Shown here one piece after another: positions 17,216-27,810 of a DNA stretch of 64,000 nt; within the stretch, counting starts at the first letter, position 1, and each line of letters begins with the position of its first letter. Origin of the DNA: a bacterium (GTDB lineage: Bacteria > Planctomycetota > Planctomycetia > Pirellulales > Pirellulaceae). The DNA lies in the NCBI GenBank assembly GCA_030430075.1, contig JAUIGN010000004.1, forward strand, positions 305,604 through 369,603, given 5' to 3'. The position numbers and the translations under genes were made by a program. The notes beneath the pieces are model-generated. The model did not search any database, was not told the origin of the DNA, and saw nothing but the letters and a program-made list of their open reading frames with translations.

Positions 17216-20200
17216 TCAGGCGAGGTCTTGCTGGCCCATCCCGCACGCCCGCCGGATGTCTTCGAGGATCAGGTACAGGCAGGGAACGAGCACCAGGATA
17301 ATGGCGGTGGCGAAGAGGATGCCGAATCCCAACGAGATGGCCATCGGGATAATGTATTGGGCCTGCAGTGAGTCCTCGAAGATGAGCGGCATGAGGCCGC
17401 CGAAGGTGGTCAGCGTGGTCAGCAGGATGGGCCGGAAGCGGCGGATGCCCGCCTGCGAAATCGCCTCGAATGCCGAGTGTTCACCACGGCGGCGATTGGC
17501 GTAATCGATCATGATCAGCGAATCGTTGATCACCACGCCCGACAGGGCGATGACACCCATCAGGCTGACCAGGGAGATATCGTACCCCAGCCAGATGTGC
17601 CCCAGGACCGCCCCCACGATCCCGAACGGGATGGCAACCAGCACGATCAGCGGCTGGATGTAGCCGCGGAACGCGATCGCCAAAAGCGAGTAGATGACCG
17701 CCAACGCCAGTCCGAAATAGCCCCAAAGTGCCGAGGTCGCTCGGCGCATCTCCGCGTCGCTCCCTTCAAACGTCCACGTGATCCCGGGGTAGTCGTTTCG
17801 CAGCTGGGGCAGGGCTTCGGTTCGCAGCGCCGAGATCACCTGCGTAATCGCCCGCTTCGGTTCGATGTCCATCGAGACATTGACCGCTCGGCGGCCGTCA
17901 CGCCGGTTGATCTCCTCGAACGCCACCATCTTCTCCATGTCGGCCACGTCGAGCAACGGAACTTCCGCACCGCTGGGCGTGCGGATGACCAGGTCCTCCA
18001 TGTGATGGATGTCCTCGCGCTGCTCTTCGGGCAGCTTGACGCGAACTTCGATTTCGTTGGTGCCGCGTAGCAGACGAAGGGCCAGCGAACCGAAGAACGC
18101 GCCTCGCAGTTGCTCGCCCAGTTGTTCGTCGTTGAGGCCGAGTGCCCGACCTTCCGGGCGGAGCCGAAAATCGTACTGCGCCTTCCCTTTGTTGTAGTCA
18201 TCATTGACATCACGTACGTTGGCATACTGCTCGACTTGCTGGACAAACGCCTGGGACGCTTTTTCCAGCACGTTGATGTCGCTATGACTGAGCGAAACGC
18301 TGATGTCCCGCCGGCGTCCGCCACCCGGCCCCCGTTCGGCTTCAAAGGTCACCTGGTCAACGCCCGGCAGATCGCCGATCGAGTCGCGCCAGAGTTCGAT
18401 CACTTCGTTGGCCGACATGTCCCGCTGGTCGGGCGGTTTCATGACAATCTCTACGTCAATGAAGTCCTGCCCGCGCACGTTGGTCTTGATCCCCTCGGCA
18501 ACTTCATACAAGTTGTGCTCGTCAAACATCCGCAGGCTGGCCTCGGTCACCACGCGAGCTATTTCGGCCGACTGATCCTGCGTCGTCCCGACCGGCATCC
18601 GCACGCCCGCTTCGATTTCATCAGCGGAAACTTCCGGCATCAAGATCATGCCCATGTGCGCGCTGGTCGCGTAGCCGCCGACAATCAGAAACAGTCCGAG
18701 TGCCAGGCAAGCGGTGACGTATCGCATTCGCAAACAAAGAAGCAAGACGGGCCGATAGAAAATGTCGATGAGACGATTGAATGCTCGGCTGAAGCCTTGT
18801 TGGCCGTGATGCAGTCGAGCTCCGAGGCCGCGGCGTTTGGCGCCGCCGGCCCTGGCATGCGCCAGGTGTGCGGGCAAGATAAAGAGTGACTCGACCAGCG
18901 ACAGGGAGAGGACGATGATCACGACGATCGGCAGCGGCCCCCAGAACTTCCCCGTTTCTCCGGGTATGAACATCAGGGGCACGAAGGCCACGATATTCGT
19001 CAACACGCTGAAGACCACCGGCGCGGCCACTTCGCGCGTCCCGTTGACCGCCGCCAGCTCGTGGTCCGACGCCGATTGGCGCTTTTCATAGACGTTTTCA
19101 CCGACCACGACCGCATCATCGACCACGATGCCCAGCACCACCAGGAAGCCGAACAGGGAAATCATGTTGATGCTGACGCCGGCCAGCGGCAACAGCAGGA
19201 TGCCGCCGATGAACGAAACGGTCATGCCCATCATGACCCAGAACGCCAGGCGAAACTCGAGGAACAGGGCCAGGATCAGCAGGACGATGCCCACCGCCAT
19301 GGCGGCATTCTTCAGGACCAGGTCCAACCGGCGGCGAAACTCTTCGGCGTTGTTGCGGTCAATGCGCCATTTGACGCCCGGTGGCAAGACACTTTCGAAC
19401 TCGCCCATCGCCTCTTCGACGGCGCGAGCGATGTCGAGCGGTGATTGCGACCCTGTGCGGAAGATGTCCAGCTCGACGGACGGTGTCTGGCTGAACTGCG
19501 AATGAAAGCCGACCTCTTCAAAGCCGTCCCGAATCGTGGCAATGTCGCCCAGCGTCACCAGCGGTCCGTCCCGGCCGGCCACGATCTCGATCCCGGCGAA
19601 CTCGTCCGCCCACTGCTTCCGTGCCTTGACGCGCAAGAGAATTTCCCCCGCGCTCGTTTGCACCGAACCGGCCGCCACATCCTGGCTGGACGTGCGAATG
19701 ATGTCCGCCACGGCCGGGAGCGTGAGGCCGTACTCGCGCAGCCGCTGCCGAGGAATTTCGACATGCGTGACGTATTGCGGGACACGACGCAGTTCCACCT
19801 GCGTGATTTCCGTCTTGGCTTGCAACTGGTCCCGCAACTGCTCGGCCAGTTTTCGCAGTGCCCAGACGTCGACCGGGCCGTAGATCGCGACCTGCATTAC
19901 CTCGCGTTGTTCGGACTGCAAGCGAACTTCCGGCTGTTCGATCTGGTCGGGAAAGGTGCGTATCCGGCTGACCGCCTGATCGATCTCCTGGTAGGCCTTC
20001 ATGCGATCCTGGCCGGCAACCAGTTCGATCAGCACCTCGCCCCGTCCCTCACGCGCTTCGCTGGTGATCCGCTGGATGCCTTCCAAGCCGCGCACCGCGC
20101 CTTCGATGGGCCGCAGGATTCCCTGTTCCACTTCCGCGGGTGCCGCGCCGGGATAGCCGACTCGAACCTCAACCACGTCCAGCAGGTATTCGGGGAAGAC

Positions 20201-20338
20201 CTCCTTCTGGATGACGACCGCCGACCACAGGCCTCCGCCCAGGAGAATGACCATCAACAGGTTGGCGGCGATGGAGTTGTGAGCCATCCAGGCGATCCAG
20301 CCGCGCCGCGATTCTCGATCGTCGTGCTGCTCGTTCAA
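17216..20338 (-). CDS. RND efflux pump, inner-membrane transporter
   Basis: 1040 residues, the usual length for AcrB-like or HAE-type RND transporters. The N-terminal signature [19 protein letters not shown] marks the planctomycete/HAE2-like branch. Two sets of membrane helices flank two large periplasmic loops. The TM4 segment contains the proton-relay aspartate pair ([18 protein letters not shown]), and the second half repeats the pattern ([19 protein letters not shown]). It exports small hydrophobic compounds or metals by proton antiport; substrate not predictable. It begins with TTG inside the stop of the adaptor gene (TTGA overlap), so translation is coupled. An ATG start would lie well inside the conserved N-terminus. 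Confidence 0.95.
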   Translation of the reverse strand: MNEQHDDRESRRGWIAWMAHNSIAANLLMVILLGGGLWSAVVIQKEVFPEYLLDVVEVRVGYPGAAPAEVEQGILRPIEGAVRGLEGIQRITSEAREGRGEVLIELVAGQDRMKAYQEIDQAVSRIRTFPDQIEQPEVRLQSEQREVMQVAIYGPVDVWALRKLAEQLRDQLQAKTEITQVELRRVPQYVTHVEIPRQRLREYGLTLPAVADIIRTSSQDVAAGSVQTSAGEILLRVKARKQWADEFAGIEIVAGRDGPLVTLGDIATIRDGFEEVGFHSQFSQTPSVELDIFRTGSQSPLDIARAVEEAMGEFESVLPPGVKWRIDRNNAEEFRRRLDLVLKNAAMAVGIVLLILALFLEFRLAFWVMMGMTVSFIGGILLLPLAGVSINMISLFGFLVVLGIVVDDAVVVGENVYEKRQSASDHELAAVNGTREVAAPVVFSVLTNIVAFVPLMFIPGETGKFWGPLPIVVIIVLSLSLVESLFILPAHLAHARAGGAKRRGLGARLHHGQQGFSRAFNRLIDIFYRPVLLLCLRMRYVTACLALGLFLIVGGYATSAHMGMILMPEVSADEIEAGVRMPVGTTQDQSAEIARVVTEASLRMFDEHNLYEVAEGIKTNVRGQDFIDVEIVMKPPDQRDMSANEVIELWRDSIGDLPGVDQVTFEAERGPGGGRRRDISVSLSHSDINVLEKASQAFVQQVEQYANVRDVNDDYNKGKAQYDFRLRPEGRALGLNDEQLGEQLRGAFFGSLALRLLRGTNEIEVRVKLPEEQREDIHHMEDLVIRTPSGAEVPLLDVADMEKMVAFEEINRRDGRRAVNVSMDIEPKRAITQVISALRTEALPQLRNDYPGITWTFEGSDAEMRRATSALWGYFGLALAVIYSLLAIAFRGYIQPLIVLVAIPFGIVGAVLGHIWLGYDISLVSLMGVIALSGVVINDSLIMIDYANRRRGEHSAFEAISQAGIRRFRPILLTTLTTFGGLMPLIFEDSLQAQYIIPMAISLGFGILFATAIILVLVPCLYLILEDIRRACGMGQQDLA

Positions 20339-21561
20339 TCGGCCGACTCCTTGCTGGACGCGTCGATCGCCGCGGAGCCCTCATCTACCTTCCGCAATCC
20401 CACGCCATTCGCCACCGTCGCCAGCGTCGTGATCACGACCTCTTCGCCGCCTGTCAGGCCCTGGCGAATATAAGCGTGCTCGGCATCCCGGAAGACAACG
20501 TCGGTCTGGCGGATCTCGAGCAGACCGTCGTTCATGACCCAGACCGTGTCACCCTCATGCACGTACTCGCGGCGCATCCGCACGACGTCGTCGATCGGCT
20601 TCCCGCGAATGCGCACTTCGACCAGCGTGTCGAGAATGAGTCGCGGCACATCGGATTCCTGTCCCAGCGGGTCGGGAACGGTGATCAGCACGCGTGCCAT
20701 CCGCGTCTGCTGGTCAAGGGTGCCGATCAAACGTGTCACCCGTGCCTGACGCTCGGCGTCAGGTCCCCAGGCATCGGGGTGGCGAAGCGTAACGGTCGAG
20801 CCTTCCCTGTCCGCGGTGGGAAACTGGACCCACCGCAAGCTGCGGACGGGGACGGCGGCGATGATCCAATACTCGTCAACGCCGACGAGCTGCCCGAGCT
20901 CATCTCCGGGCCCGACTTGCGAGCCGACGTTGACCGACCGGTCGAGGATCTGTGCATCGAAGGGGGCCAGCACCGTTGTGCGTTCCCGGTCCAAGCGGGC
21001 CCGTTCAACGGCAGCTTCGGCCGCGCTGACCTCGGCCTGGATCGATGCAAGTTGCGGCTCGCGCAAGACCAACGCCCGGTCGGCATCGTCAATCGAATCC
21101 GCCAGCAGATCGAGCTCCTTTCTGGCCACGCTCTGGCGGCCGTCCTCGATCTTCAACGACGCTTCGACCTGCCGCAGTTCGTTCTCGCGGATTGACAGCC
21201 TGTTTTCGAAATCGGACGGGTCGATCCGCAGCAGCATCTCGCCCCGACGGACCATTCCACCAGGCAGGAACTCGGGCGATAGCTCTACTACTTGTCCGTT
21301 GACGCGGGGACTCAGGACGACTTCCTGGGCCGGTTCGACCGTTCCCAGTACGACCAGGGAGGGCGAGTAGGTGCCGTGTTCCACGGTCACCGTCTCCACC
21401 AGCGCGGCGGATTTGCGCGTGGCATTGAGTTGTTGCGCCGTCGGTTCCGTACGGTTGATCACCACAATCGCAGCCGCGGACGCAGCAAGAATGGCCAGGC
21501 AGGTGAGGCCGTTTACGAGAACGCTAAGCCAGCGTCTGGGGGAAGGCGGTTCTGACGTCAT
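20335..21561 (-). CDS. RND efflux periplasmic adaptor subunit (membrane fusion protein)
   Basis: 408 residues. An N-terminal hydrophobic segment ([17 protein letters not shown]) anchors or exports the protein. The lipoyl/barrel-sandwich half-motif [20 protein letters not shown] followed by [13 protein letters not shown] is characteristic of HlyD/AcrA adaptors. An alpha-hairpin (about 120-190) and the second half-motif ([21 protein letters not shown]) follow, then the beta-barrel and membrane-proximal domains. It links the inner-membrane pump to the outer-membrane channel. The ATG overlaps the upstream channel gene's TGA (ATGA), and its own stop overlaps the pump start, giving a tight channel-adaptor-pump operon. 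Confidence 0.95.
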   Translation of the reverse strand: MTSEPPSPRRWLSVLVNGLTCLAILAASAAAIVVINRTEPTAQQLNATRKSAALVETVTVEHGTYSPSLVVLGTVEPAQEVVLSPRVNGQVVELSPEFLPGGMVRRGEMLLRIDPSDFENRLSIRENELRQVEASLKIEDGRQSVARKELDLLADSIDDADRALVLREPQLASIQAEVSAAEAAVERARLDRERTTVLAPFDAQILDRSVNVGSQVGPGDELGQLVGVDEYWIIAAVPVRSLRWVQFPTADREGSTVTLRHPDAWGPDAERQARVTRLIGTLDQQTRMARVLITVPDPLGQESDVPRLILDTLVEVRIRGKPIDDVVRMRREYVHEGDTVWVMNDGLLEIRQTDVVFRDAEHAYIRQGLTGGEEVVITTLATVANGVGLRKVDEGSAAIDASSKESAD

Positions 21562-23042
21562 TCATCTAGGTCGATCTCAGGAGCAAGCTCCACCGGAGGA
21601 GGCAACTCTTCGAGACGCAAAGGTAAGTCGGCCGCGGTCGCAGGCGAGTTTGCAAGAGGTTGCGGGTGAGTGTCGAAAGCCCCAGCCAACGCGAGGTACA
21701 GCCCGATACGAATCAGTATCAAATCCAGTCTGGCTGACAGGATGTCGCGTTGCAAGCGCTGTTGCGACTGAATCGTGCTGAGAACATCCAGATAGTTGGC
21801 ATCACCGATGAGGAATTGTTCCAGCAGTTGTCCCGAGGCCTTTTCCGCCAGGACCACCTGCTCGTTGAGGCGTTCAATCCGCTCGATCTGATAGCGTTCG
21901 AGTGCCAGGTTGTCTTCCACTTCACGAAAGGCAATCAGCTTCGTCTGCTCGTATTCGTTGAGCCGCTGGTTGGCGACGGCGGACGTGCGTTCGACTTCGG
22001 ACCGCCGCAGGCCGCCGTCAATCAGCGGCGCCACCAGGTGTCCGCCAACCGTCACAAACCAATCTTGAAACAGGGACTCCGGACGTTCCGCGACGTTCAG
22101 CAGGGAGCCGGTCAGGTTGACGCGGGGATACTGCGAACTGACCGCCGACGCCAGATCACGCTCGGCCGCCTCATACGCCAGCAGGTCGCGGCGCACGTCA
22201 GGTCGGCGTGCAATCAGCTCCACCGGCAGCCCCGTGGCGGGAAGCGGCGGCAAATCGGGAAGGTCGGCACCCGGCTCGTACGAGGCCGCCTGCGGTAGCT
22301 CGCCTAGCAGCACGGCCAGTTGGTGTTCCAGGACTTCGATACGGGCCCGCGTGATCACCGCTTGCTCCTTCGTCGACTCGACCAACTGCTGCTGCCGCAG
22401 CACATCCGGACTACGCACCAGACCGCGGCCGAACCGCCACTTCAGGACCGTGAGCCCATCACGGTTTGATTCGATCTGATTGCCGATCAGTTCGAGCTGG
22501 GCGTGCGCTTCGATCAGCGAGAACCATGTCCGAGCGACCTCGGCCGCCAGGGTCAGTGAAACCGCGTGGTAGTCGGCGTGTGTCGCTTCCGCCCGCAGCC
22601 GCTCGGCCTCCACCCGCGATTGAATTTGTCCCCACAGGTCGACCTGGTAGGCCGCGTCCAGCCCCCAGGCGAAGGTCGTTCGATCCGAGCCGGGACCGAA
22701 GACGTTGATACTGTCGGCCAGGCCATTGATGTGGGGAAACAGGTCCGACGCTTCTCGCCGCGTCAATGCCCGTGCGGCCCGCAGCCGCTGCAGTGAAGTC
22801 GCCAGCGTGAAGTTTCCGCCGAGTGCATATTCCACCTGAAGGTTGAGGCCCGGGTCATCAAACTCCGTCCACCAGCGATCGGGCATCGCGATGTCACCGC
22901 CGGCCGAAAAGGGTGGCAGTGGGCCCGTCGAAAAGTGCCCGGCATCCGGGATTGCGCAGCCAATCACTCCCACAACCAGCCAGGCGATGGGCCAGAAGGC
23001 GATCCGACGACAGAAACAATGCCGAGAGGCGTCATGAAGCAT
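21558..23042 (-). CDS. NodT/TolC-family outer-membrane efflux lipoprotein
   Basis: 494 residues. A lipoprotein-type signal peptide ([16 protein letters not shown], with the lipobox cysteine near residue 29) is followed by [18 protein letters not shown], the classic NodT start. Two repeats of the outer-membrane efflux domain have typical pieces: [44 protein letters not shown] and [20 protein letters not shown]. It would form the trimeric exit duct of the tripartite pump encoded by the next two genes. It is first in the operon; the promoter must lie in the 745-bp region shared with the divergent PQQ-propeller gene. Confidence 0.94.
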   Translation of the reverse strand: MLHDASRHCFCRRIAFWPIAWLVVGVIGCAIPDAGHFSTGPLPPFSAGGDIAMPDRWWTEFDDPGLNLQVEYALGGNFTLATSLQRLRAARALTRREASDLFPHINGLADSINVFGPGSDRTTFAWGLDAAYQVDLWGQIQSRVEAERLRAEATHADYHAVSLTLAAEVARTWFSLIEAHAQLELIGNQIESNRDGLTVLKWRFGRGLVRSPDVLRQQQLVESTKEQAVITRARIEVLEHQLAVLLGELPQAASYEPGADLPDLPPLPATGLPVELIARRPDVRRDLLAYEAAERDLASAVSSQYPRVNLTGSLLNVAERPESLFQDWFVTVGGHLVAPLIDGGLRRSEVERTSAVANQRLNEYEQTKLIAFREVEDNLALERYQIERIERLNEQVVLAEKASGQLLEQFLIGDANYLDVLSTIQSQQRLQRDILSARLDLILIRIGLYLALAGAFDTHPQPLANSPATAADLPLRLEELPPPVELAPEIDLDE

Positions 23043-23787
23043 GGGCGAATGTCAGTTTTTATCGGGCACGCAGTCCGGAACCGCCGCCAGCCGCCAGCAA
23101 CCAGTTTTATCGCAGGTTGCCTGGATGCGAGGTCGATACATGGCCAAAACGGTTCCAGACACAGGGTAGGCGAGGCGACGAAGTTGCGGCGACGGAGCGA
23201 ATATGCAGGATGTAGCAGAATAAGAGGTCATTCATCTTTGTTCGGTTGTGCGAGATGCCCAATTGCATCGGTCGCCCGGATTGTCAGGTCGTACCGGTTG
23301 TAAGGACGCGAACCAACTGGCCGCTACAGCCCCTTCAGGCCGCAAAGTCGACCGGACCCGTAGACGGCCGCACGCCCCGCCGGACGCGCTGTGCGCGGCT
23401 CTGCAGGGGTGCTGTGCGCGGATCTGCAGGGGTGCTGTGCGGCTCTGCAAGCGCGCTGTGCGCGGCTCTGCAAGCGCGCTGTGCGCGGGTCTCCCGACCC
23501 CGCACCCCCGCCGACCGCAAGGTCTCCGCCTCGCTTCCCCCATTCCCCGCTTCCCTCCCCCACATCCATTCTGCTCGCGCAACCACACGAATCAGGCCGA
23601 GAACCCTCGCGTCGGTGTCGCTCAGATGACAGCGAGAGTAAGATGTTTCGTGGCAACCGGCGATCCGACGCGCTGAATGGCGTGGGTCGCAGCAAACCTG
23701 GGCGGCATCGACCGTGCCGGCGCCGCGCACCAATCAGCCGGTTGCCCCGATTGACTAGCTGGGTCCGCCAACAACCGGAGATTGCAG
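23043..23787. other. Divergent intergenic region with repeat array
   Basis: 745 bases between the efflux operon and the PQQ-propeller gene. No convincing coding frame: overlapping short frames on both strands are products of the repeat array at 23389-23527. It should contain the promoters of both flanking units; none can be assigned with confidence. Confidence 0.6.
23389..23527 (+). repeat. Dispersed composite repeat, family I, copy 1
   Basis: Four tandem units of 21-23 bases beginning CTGTGCGCGG (23389, 23412, 23435, 23456) run into a conserved terminal core from 23479, containing GGTCTC-CGACCCCGCACC and GACCGC-AGGTCTCC. The same core, in either orientation, occurs at 31243-31338 and 34678-34796. 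There is no coding potential beyond frames created by the repeat itself. Confidence 0.75.
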
Positions 23788-25278
23788 ATGTTGTCGTTCG
23801 TTCGCAGGATCTTGTTTTCGACGATCGTATTCGCAGCGTGTTTGCCGGCGGCCTGCTCCGGGCAGGCGGGTGGAAGCGAAGATTTTCGCACGTTCACGGA
23901 TCGCCGTGGGCGGACGGTTCAAGCGCGTCTCGTCGACGTCGCCGGCGATCGGGTGACCATCGAGCGCCGTGACGGGAAGCAGTTCACGGTCCCCATTTCG
24001 TCCCTTTCGCCGGCCGACCAGGAGTTCCTCCGCCAACCAACGGACGCGGAGGCGGCCGCCGGCCGGGAAGGCGGGGCAGCGACCGCTGATTGGCCCGGCT
24101 TTCGAGGTCCAGACGGGATGGGCGTGTCCGCCGCGACCGGACTGCCGCTCGAATGGAGCGATACCAGGAACGTCGCCTGGAAGACCCCGTTGCCCGGGTC
24201 CGGTACGTCCAGCCCGATCACGTTCGGCGACCACATCTACCTGACCTGCTATACCGGGTATTTCGTCCCGGGCGAGTCGTCAGGGAGCCTGGATCAACTG
24301 CAGCGGCACCTGATTGCATTGCGTCGCGACAACGGTGAGGTGGTCTGGGATCGACCGGTCCAGGCAAAGCTGCCGGAGGAAGAACGAATTCGCGATCACG
24401 GCTTCGCGGCCAATACGCCGGCCGCGGACGAAGATCGAGTTTACGCCTTTTTTGGCAAGACGGGTGTCTTTGCCTTCGATCACCAGGGCCAACAACTCTG
24501 GCAGGCCGACGTCGGTTCACAGACCAGCGGCTGGGGGACGGCCGCTTCGCCCGTGTTGTATAAGGACCTGGTCATTATCAACGCCAGCGTCGAGAGCGAG
24601 TCGCTCGTGGCCCTGGATCGGGCCACCGGCGAAGAAAAATGGCGCGTCCCCGAAATCCGTGAATCCTGGAACACGCCAATCATTGTGACCGCCGCCTCAG
24701 GGCGAAACGAGTTGGTGGTCGCCCGCCACGGTGATGTATTGGCCTTCGATCCGGATACCGGCCGGCCACTCTGGTCCTGCAAGACGGACATTACCTGGTA
24801 CATGGTTCCTACGGGCGTCGCCGGGGACGGCGCGGTTTTTTATCTGGGTGGCCGATCCGGTACCGCCGCGCTGGCGGTGCGAACGGGCGGCAGCGGCGAC
24901 GTCACGGCGACCGACCGGCTGTGGACCAGCACGAACGGTTCGAATGTCCCCTCGCCGATCTACCTGGACGGACATTTGTATTGGGTCAGTCACGACGGGG
25001 GCATCGCGTACTGCGCCCAGGCAGCGACCGGCGAAGTGGTGTACGAAGAGCGGCTGGCACGCTTCGGGCAGTCGTACGCTTCCCCGATTCTGGCGGATGG
25101 CCGGCTGTACTATTTCGATCGACACGGGAAAACGGTTGTCCTGGCGGCAAAGCCTGAATTCGAACAACTGGCCGCGAACGTGCTGGAGGATCGCAGCCGG
25201 TTTGACGCCAGTCCCGCGGTTGATGGAAATCGTATTCTGTTACGCTCGGGAAAACTCCTTTACTGCCTGGCCCCGTAA
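23788..25278 (+). CDS. Secreted SHD1 / PQQ-like beta-propeller protein
   Basis: 496 residues. Signal peptide MLSFVRRILFSTIVFAACLP. Residues ~30-85 form an SHD1 (Sla1 homology) domain: FRTFTDRRGRTVQARLVDV and FTVPISSLSPADQEFL. The rest is a PQQ-like WD propeller opening DWPGFRGPDGMGVS, with several blade motifs (LIALRRDNGEVVWDRPVQ, LVALDRATGEEKWRVPE, VLAFDPDTGRPLWSCKTD). In planctomycetes this arrangement is common among outer-membrane or periplasmic proteins; most are annotated only as PQQ-binding-like and need not bind the cofactor. ATG 23788 is preferred over TTG 23782 because GGAG lies 7 bases upstream. Monocistronic as far as can be seen. Confidence 0.9.
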   Translation: MLSFVRRILFSTIVFAACLPAACSGQAGGSEDFRTFTDRRGRTVQARLVDVAGDRVTIERRDGKQFTVPISSLSPADQEFLRQPTDAEAAAGREGGAATADWPGFRGPDGMGVSAATGLPLEWSDTRNVAWKTPLPGSGTSSPITFGDHIYLTCYTGYFVPGESSGSLDQLQRHLIALRRDNGEVVWDRPVQAKLPEEERIRDHGFAANTPAADEDRVYAFFGKTGVFAFDHQGQQLWQADVGSQTSGWGTAASPVLYKDLVIINASVESESLVALDRATGEEKWRVPEIRESWNTPIIVTAASGRNELVVARHGDVLAFDPDTGRPLWSCKTDITWYMVPTGVAGDGAVFYLGGRSGTAALAVRTGGSGDVTATDRLWTSTNGSNVPSPIYLDGHLYWVSHDGGIAYCAQAATGEVVYEERLARFGQSYASPILADGRLYYFDRHGKTVVLAAKPEFEQLAANVLEDRSRFDASPAVDGNRILLRSGKLLYCLAP

Positions 25279-25423
25279 GCGAATTCCCGGCGGCAAGCGA
25301 CAGCCCGGTGTTTGGGCATTGCTCGGGTGGCGACGCCGTACTGGGATTCCTTGGGTCGACTCGCGGATAACCATCGATGCCCACCTGGGATCCTCGAGCA
25401 CCCGGTGGTGTTTACGGTCCTGG

Positions 25424-25618
25424 CTACTGGTGCTTTGCCCCGCAGTGAGGGCAGAAGTCGGAAGGTGGTGATACCTTGCCGCAATTCATGCACTCGACGA
25501 TCGGTCCCGATTTGCGATTGACGACGAGCAATCCGATCACGACCAGAGGGACGCCGATACAGATCAGGCCAAGCAGGCCGATAATCGCCAGTTCCATGAT
25601 GCCAGGTGTTCCCACCAT
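25424..25618 (-). CDS. Small membrane protein with C-terminal zinc ribbon
   Basis: 64 residues. One transmembrane helix (MELAIIGLLGLICIGVPLVV and on) is followed by a zinc-ribbon C-x2-C-x9-C-x2-C (CMNCGKVSPPSDFCPHC). Start 25618 is chosen because AAAGGAG stands just 4 bases before that ATG; the longer frame from 25645 has no such site. The ribbon is expected on the cytoplasmic side, as in other short membrane-anchored zinc ribbons. Function unknown. It lies tail to tail with the PQQ-propeller gene. Confidence 0.72.
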   Translation of the reverse strand: MVGTPGIMELAIIGLLGLICIGVPLVVIGLLVVNRKSGPIVECMNCGKVSPPSDFCPHCGAKHQ

Positions 25619-25845
25619 TGTGCTCCTTTGTTGCTCATGTGACAAACGGTTGTGACGACCGTCGAGACGCAGACGTGCCGCAAGGGTGCGCCGACCACAA
25701 GCGTCCGACGCAGGCCGGCATACAACCTACCACAACCGTCGACGGCACCCAAAGCGATACGGTTCACGCGCCCACGCGCAGGTTGGCTGATCTGCCGCCT
25801 TGCACTTGCGATGTGACCGTTGTCAAACGACTGCTCGGGAACCTT

Positions 25846-26043
25846 TCACCGACACATGCCCGCCGGCTGTTTGAGCTCAAGTGCAGCGCAACGCCAATCG
25901 ACTCCAAAGTGCTTGCAGTAGCTGCGCAGCACGTTGCCGCCATTGAACTCCTTCAACCAAGACACCGCTGACTGTAGCCGGCCGGACCGCCTCATCCGCT
26001 TTGCCCGTGGCACGCCATGTCTGTTTCTACGATGCCGAGCCAT
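25846..26043 (-). pseudogene. Possible fragment of a planctomycete hypothetical-protein family
   Basis: The minus-strand frame encodes SWLKEFNGGNVLRSYCKHF then GVDWRCAALELK. From memory this resembles a conserved motif of short planctomycete hypothetical proteins (WL..FN.GN.LR.Y...FGVD...A..EL). The frame stops soon after, where those proteins continue, and the N-terminal side is not recognisable, so a decayed copy is more likely than a working gene. Low confidence, since the comparison cannot be run here. The rest of 25619-26064 shows nothing else. Confidence 0.3.
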
Positions 26044-26064
26044 TCCCGTTACTCCAAATTCCCG

Positions 26065-27228
26065 TTACTCCAACAGCGCGCGTTTCCGAAGCGACGATTT
26101 AAGGAGAGCGAGCGTCGGATGGTGCTTCGCAAGATGAGCGGCATGCCTGCGAGCGATCTGCGCCCCCTCATCACCGCCAATAGCTTCGCGAAGATCTGCC
26201 AGAATCTCGGCAGCCGCTATGTAGTTCTGGGTGCCGCGCGCTTCGACAAGGTTGTCCGCCTCACGAAGCCATTTCCGGGGTGCCTTGACCATCTGCTTCA
26301 TTCGAGCTTGACGCTCGCGTTCCTGTTGCGCGGCCTTGCGCCGTGCAGCCGCTTGACGCTTCTTGCGTTCCTTCGCCTCATGCTCGCGGCGCAGGTCTTC
26401 GCCTCGTTCAAGCAGCTCGCCGAACTCGCGATTGAGGGAAGCGGTGGGCCAGTCAGTGCTCAGCCCTGAGTCACGGATTGCGGCAAGCATTTCCGCTTTG
26501 ACTGTCGCGGCATCTTCGGCGAGCAACTTTCGCAAAAGCCGTTGGGATTCACGCTGGCTGAGCGCAGCAACCCACGTGTCACAATGGTCCTGGTGATCTT
26601 CCCGCGTAAACGCAGCAGGCACACCCTCCGAGGCCGCAACCAGAATCAAGGAATCAAGTCCAAAGAACTCGCCCAACGCCCCGAAGGGTCCCACGCACTC
26701 GGCAAGACCCGCGGGCACCGGAGGCTCGATGACTTCGGGCAAGACGTCTTGAGCAACCGCAGCGCATAGCCAAAGCAAATACAACACACGCAAATCGCCG
26801 CTCAGCAATCGATGCCGGAGCTCGACGACGTCGTCTAAGTACTCACCGGGAGACCACACTTCGTCGAGGTCACTCGGTTCGTGAAATGGATCGAGGGTCA
26901 AAATCCCACCCTTGCCCCTGGAATCTTTCTTCCAAGCGAGCCCATCGAGGCGGATGTACTTTGACCACACTGATTTTGGAAATGGCAGTCCCGCCGGCAG
27001 CCTGATGGCGATCTTGCGGACGCCAAAGTTGGCGTAATGCACGTGTGCGTCATACCCGCGGCGAAGCAACCCGTCCGCGTCGCCGCGAAAATCGCCGAAG
27101 TGATACTCGTTCTCGAAGCCCCAGCGGGTGATTTCTGCTCGGGAGGACTGGGTCCGGGCGAAAGCCAGTTCGCGATCCGTCAGGGGGCGATCGACGGCGC
27201 GAAACGCGAGGAACTGATACTCACTCAA
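26065..27228 (-). CDS. Conserved hypothetical protein
   Basis: 387 residues. The N-terminus (MSEYQFLAFRAVDRPLTDRE, then SSRAEITRWGFENEYHFGDF) matches a hypothetical family found across several bacterial phyla; I know of no assigned function. Residues ~1-130 look like a compact alpha/beta domain. The region ~270-330 is a strongly charged coiled coil (REHEAKERKKRQAAARRKAA), and the C-terminus is helical. No signal peptide or membrane helix, so cytoplasmic. The start is TTG, supported by a strong AGGAGG site 8 bases upstream and by the family N-terminus. It lies alone beside the decayed island; whether it belongs to that island is unclear. Confidence 0.82.
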   Translation of the reverse strand: MSEYQFLAFRAVDRPLTDRELAFARTQSSRAEITRWGFENEYHFGDFRGDADGLLRRGYDAHVHYANFGVRKIAIRLPAGLPFPKSVWSKYIRLDGLAWKKDSRGKGGILTLDPFHEPSDLDEVWSPGEYLDDVVELRHRLLSGDLRVLYLLWLCAAVAQDVLPEVIEPPVPAGLAECVGPFGALGEFFGLDSLILVAASEGVPAAFTREDHQDHCDTWVAALSQRESQRLLRKLLAEDAATVKAEMLAAIRDSGLSTDWPTASLNREFGELLERGEDLRREHEAKERKKRQAAARRKAAQQERERQARMKQMVKAPRKWLREADNLVEARGTQNYIAAAEILADLREAIGGDEGAQIARRHAAHLAKHHPTLALLKSSLRKRALLE

Positions 27229-27405
27229 GACGGCAACCTCCTGTCAGCAGCAGATGCTTTAGCCGGGTCCTTCGCCAGCAGCATGTCATCCTAACAGATC
27301 TTGTCGCCGAAGACGCTGCCCGCCCACAATGTAGCGTTCCGGCGGCGGTCGATTCGAGTAGGAGCAATCAGCGAAACCTGGGAGCTGGCAGATTTCCAAG
27401 TCAAG

Positions 27406-27686
27406 TTAGCAGTCGGTTTTCGCCCCGACTTTTCGAGTCGGTGCTCTGATCGCCTTGAACGCCAATCGCGTCCGATGTGCGTAATGACGATACCTGCTCC
27501 CTCCCACCGAATGACCGAGAATCTCGATGGATGATGCGGGAACGTGCTCATCGTAGAATGTCGCGCCGTCTTGCGAAGATCCTTCAACGCCCAGGGGGGG
27601 ATGTGGTGCGCGAAGTACGCAGGCGTTTTCGCTTTTGTATTGATCGCAATGCCGCAGTACAATTCCTGCGCTAGTAACCAACTCAA
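27406..27686 (-). pseudogene. Tyrosine recombinase (integrase) remnant, frameshifted
   Basis: Two minus-strand frames together spell the C-terminal catalytic part of a phage-type integrase. From 27686 to about 27565, one frame gives WALKDLRKTA. After a CG dinucleotide repeat at about 27562-27566, the next frame continues TFYDEHVPASSIEILGHSVG and RYRHYAHRTRLAFKAI. This supplies the box II arginine (DLRKT), the GHS motif histidine and the catalytic tyrosine (HYAHR). Removing two bases at the CG repeat restores one frame. The N-terminal half is absent. It lies 125 bases upstream of the serine hydrolase gene on the opposite strand and is one of two integrase remnants bracketing the 27.8-30.3 kb cargo. 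Confidence 0.75.
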
Positions 27687-27810
27687 TCACGAAGGTGGAC
27701 TCACGGCTGCCCTCGCGATGGCACGGTTGAAGGTCGAACGCCAACTGGGTCCGGACCGCCCAATCGCGTTCTCATCCCAGCCCTGGCCGGATGTCCTAGG
27801 AGCTTGTGTA

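Noticed and set aside
23335..23733. Cysteine/arginine-rich frames in the 23.4-kb repeat array
   Set aside because: Generated by the tandem repeat; overlapping frames on both strands are equally open.
27345..27363. GATTCGA-containing sequence as the left attachment site of the island
   Set aside because: Only seven bases match the tRNA 3' end; too short to claim.
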